A program made the translations under genes and the position numbers. A model generated the notes under the pieces. That model ran no database searches. It was not told the DNA's origin and saw only the letters and a list, made by a program, of their open reading frames with translations. A stretch of DNA of 52,156 nt. Origin: Microbacterium sp. (GTDB taxonomy: Bacteria; Actinomycetota; Actinomycetes; Actinomycetales; Microbacteriaceae). Positions 49,991-52,156 of the stretch are shown here, piece by piece. The stretch covers positions 1 through 52,156 of the forward strand of contig JAITLM010000072.1 in NCBI GenBank assembly GCA_031277885.1, read 5' to 3'. Positions within the stretch are counted from its first letter, which is position 1, and every line of letters starts with the position of its first letter.

Positions 49991-51718
49991 ATGACGAGCA
50001 CTCTTCCCGACACGTCCGAGGCCGGCGCGCGCCCGACGACGATCCCGCCGCGCCAGGCGGCCCTGCTCAGCTCGACCCGCGTCGAGCAGAAGGGCAACAT
50101 CGTCGTCAAGTGGATCACCTCCACCGACCACAAGACGATCGGATACATGTATCTGATCGCCTCCGTGCTGTTCTTCCTCCTCGGCGGCGTGATGGCCCTC
50201 ATCATCCGCGCCGAGCTCTTCTCGCCGGGCATGCAGATCATCCCGACCAAGGAGCAGTACAACCAGCTGTTCACGATGCACGGCACGATCATGCTGCTGA
50301 TGTTCGCGACGCCGCTGTTCGCGGGCTTCGCGAACGCGATCCTCCCGCTGCAGATCGGCGCCCCCGACGTCGCGTTCCCGCGTCTGAACGCCTTCGCGTT
50401 CTGGCTGTTCCTGTTCGGCTCCACGATCGCGGTCGCCGGCTTCCTCACCCCGCAGGGCGCGGCCTCGTTCGGCTGGTTCGCCTATCAGCCGCTCGCGAGT
50501 GCGTCGTTCACCCCCGGCGCCGGCGGCAACCTGTGGATGCTCGGCCTCGGCATGTCCGGTTTCGGAACGATCCTCGGTGCGGTCAACTTCATCACCACGA
50601 TCATCACGATGCGCGCGCCCGGTATGACCATGTGGCGCATGCCGATCTTCTCGTGGAACACCCTCATCACGAGCCTGCTGATCCTGATGGCGTTCCCCGT
50701 CCTGGCCGCGGCCATGCTGGCCGCCGCCGCGGACCGCGTGCTCGGCGCGCACATCTACGACCCGGCCAACGGCGGCGTGCTCCTCTGGCAGCACCTGTTC
50801 TGGTTCTTCGGCCACCCCGAGGTCTACATCATCGCGCTGCCGTTCTTCGGCATCGTCTCGGAGATCTTCCCGGTGTTCAGCCGCAAGCCGATCTTCGGGT
50901 ACAAGACCCTCGTCTACGCGACGATCGCGATCGCGGCCCTGTCCGTGGCCGTGTGGGCGCACCACATGTACGTGACCGGCGGCGTGCTGCTTCCGTTCTT
51001 CGCGCTCATGACCATGCTCATCGCGGTTCCGACCGGTGTGAAGATCTTCAACTGGATCGGCACGCTCTGGCGAGGATCCGTGACCTTCGAGACGCCCATG
51101 GTGTTCGCGCTCGGCTTCCTGGTGTCGTTCGTCTTCGGCGGTCTGACCGGTGTCATCCTGGCCTCCCCGCCGCTGGACTTCTTCCTCTCCGACTCGTACT
51201 TCGTCGTCGCGCACTTCCACTACGTGGTGTTCGGCACGGTCGTGTTCGCCATGTTCGCCGGCTTCTACTTCTGGTGGCCGAAGTGGACCGGCCGGATGCT
51301 CAACGAGCGCCTCGGCTACGTGCACTTCTGGATGCTGTTCATCGGCTTCCACATGACGTTCCTCATCCAGCACTGGCTGGGCGTCGACGGCATGCCGCGT
51401 CGTTACGCCGACTACTCGGCGTACGACAACTGGACCTGGGAGAACCAGGTCTCCACGATCGGCGCCATCATCCTCGGTGCATCGATGCTGCCGTTCTTCC
51501 TGAACGTGTGGCTGACCGCGCGCAAGGCTCCGAAGGTCACCGTGAACGACCCGTGGGGCTACGGCGCCTCGCTCGAGTGGGCGACCTCGTGCCCGCCGCC
51601 GCGCCACAACTTCACGTCGATCCCGCGGATCCGCAGTGAGCGTCCGGCGTTCGACCTCAACCACCCGGAGGCTGCAGAGCACCCGGTTGCCGCGGCCGCC
51701 GACGGAAAGGCCCACTGA
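49991..51718 (+). CDS. ctaD: Cytochrome c oxidase subunit I
   Basis: The 575-residue catalytic subunit with twelve membrane helices, binding haem a and the haem a3-CuB centre where O2 is reduced. Ligand motifs are [12 protein letters not shown] (haem a His), [10 protein letters not shown] (CuB His-Glu-x-x-x-Tyr), the HH of [10 protein letters not shown], and HFHYVVFG (haem a3 and haem a His). The His-Tyr crosslink pair is therefore intact. A His/Pro-rich tail follows the last helix. Strong spacing to ctaC and ctaF indicates one operon. Confidence 0.98.
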   Translation: MTSTLPDTSEAGARPTTIPPRQAALLSSTRVEQKGNIVVKWITSTDHKTIGYMYLIASVLFFLLGGVMALIIRAELFSPGMQIIPTKEQYNQLFTMHGTIMLLMFATPLFAGFANAILPLQIGAPDVAFPRLNAFAFWLFLFGSTIAVAGFLTPQGAASFGWFAYQPLASASFTPGAGGNLWMLGLGMSGFGTILGAVNFITTIITMRAPGMTMWRMPIFSWNTLITSLLILMAFPVLAAAMLAAAADRVLGAHIYDPANGGVLLWQHLFWFFGHPEVYIIALPFFGIVSEIFPVFSRKPIFGYKTLVYATIAIAALSVAVWAHHMYVTGGVLLPFFALMTMLIAVPTGVKIFNWIGTLWRGSVTFETPMVFALGFLVSFVFGGLTGVILASPPLDFFLSDSYFVVAHFHYVVFGTVVFAMFAGFYFWWPKWTGRMLNERLGYVHFWMLFIGFHMTFLIQHWLGVDGMPRRYADYSAYDNWTWENQVSTIGAIILGASMLPFFLNVWLTARKAPKVTVNDPWGYGASLEWATSCPPPRHNFTSIPRIRSERPAFDLNHPEAAEHPVAAAADGKAH

Positions 51719-51721
51719 CCC

Positions 51722-52156
51722 ATGCGCGACAACATCGTTCTCTGGTGGATCCTCACCGGCTTCTTCGCCTTCGTCGGCGTGACCTACACGGTCTGGAACC
51801 TGGTCGCGCACGCCGGTGAGCCGCCCGTGAAGGCGATCGAGTGGGTCGGCACCGTCGCCCTGTTCTTCGCCGCCTTCATGGGCGCGATGATCGCGTTCTA
51901 CCTCGACCGCACGCACAAGGCCCAGGGCGGCTCGCTGCCCGAGGACGTCCTCACGAGCGACATCGATGACGGCGACCCCGAGCTCGGCGAGTTCAGCCCG
52001 TGGTCGTGGTGGCCGATCGTGCTCGCCGGTGCGGCCGCCGTCGGGATGATCGCACTGGCCGTGGGAGTGTTCCTCTTCCCGGTCGCGCTGGCCATCTTCG
52101 TGGTCGCGATCGTCGGCTGGGTGTACGAGTACTACCGCGGTCACTTCGCCCGCTGA
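51722..52156 (+). CDS. ctaF: Cytochrome c oxidase subunit IV, actinobacterial type
   Basis: A 144-residue protein with four membrane helices in two pairs (about 5-28, 39-61, 98-117 and 119-137) separated by an acidic loop containing SDIDDGDPELGEFSPWSWW. This architecture matches the actinobacterial subunit IV (CtaF) that stabilises the aa3 oxidase. It starts three bases after ctaD. Its stop codon is the last three bases of the window, so the gene is complete but what follows is unknown. Confidence 0.92.
   Translation: MRDNIVLWWILTGFFAFVGVTYTVWNLVAHAGEPPVKAIEWVGTVALFFAAFMGAMIAFYLDRTHKAQGGSLPEDVLTSDIDDGDPELGEFSPWSWWPIVLAGAAAVGMIALAVGVFLFPVALAIFVVAIVGWVYEYYRGHFAR

Overview
The window is about 52 kb of very GC-rich DNA (near 70%, third codon positions almost all G or C). 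It looks like the chromosome of an actinobacterium, most likely Microbacterium or a close relative in the Microbacteriaceae. That placement is an inference from gene order and protein sequence. Three things suggest it: the division and cell-wall (dcw) cluster with actinobacterial partners (SepF, YggT, Wag31-type DivIVA, no FtsA), a PASTA kinase beside an Rv2175c-type protein, and class II DAHP synthase. From plsC to divIVA the order follows the Mycobacterium tuberculosis segment around Rv2145c-Rv2187. I see no tRNA, rRNA, CRISPR, prophage or insertion sequence, and no gene-free stretch over 300 bases.

Layout. 0.1-3.4 kb: an EspI-like MinD/ParA ATPase with a long acidic N-terminus, coupled to peptide deformylase, then a PEP mutase/isocitrate lyase family enzyme. 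3.4-12.8 kb: acyl-CoA ligase, PlsC acyltransferase, AroG, PknL-type kinase, a LysM wall hydrolase, an Rv2175c-type protein, a polyprenyl synthetase and a DUF3040 protein. 13.0-31.1 kb: mraZ-rsmH-ftsL-ftsI-murF-mraY-murD-ftsW-murG-murC-ftsQ-ftsZ-yggS-sepF-yggT-divIVA-lspA-rluD, tightly packed with many 4-base start/stop overlaps. murE and a yfiH/pgeF gene are absent from their usual positions. 31.1-38.3 kb: accessory segment with a TetR regulator facing a three-gene envelope operon (DUF6230, DUF6114, secreted Pro-rich protein), an acetyltransferase, and two paralogous ECF sigma/membrane-protein modules separated by a NUDIX gene. 38.3-52.2 kb: dnaE, an unrecognised membrane protein, hisD, nrdR, pyrD, a DUF3043 protein with a possible 23-residue ORF behind it, an M20 peptidase, an A-type iron-sulfur carrier, and cytochrome c oxidase genes ctaC-ctaD-ctaF up to the window edge.

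How the genes work together. MraY, MurC, MurD, MurF and MurG build lipid II. The prenyl synthetase may supply isoprenoid. FtsI and FtsW polymerise septal wall around FtsZ/SepF/FtsQ/FtsL, and DivIVA directs polar growth. PknL probably senses wall fragments through its four PASTA domains and may phosphorylate its small neighbour.

Regulation visible in the sequence. At least ten genes on both strands carry a TANNNT hexamer 6-9 bases before the start codon and no ribosome binding site, which is the pattern of leaderless mRNAs. mraZ has three TGGAG boxes at 10-base period around its -10. The two sigma genes share a GAACCG-N16-CAATACATAG promoter at identical spacing. The DUF6230 operon promoter contains a perfect 15-base palindrome. 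The most novel material is the accessory segment at 31-38 kb and the missing murE/pgeF, which would fit a non-standard (B-type) peptidoglycan.
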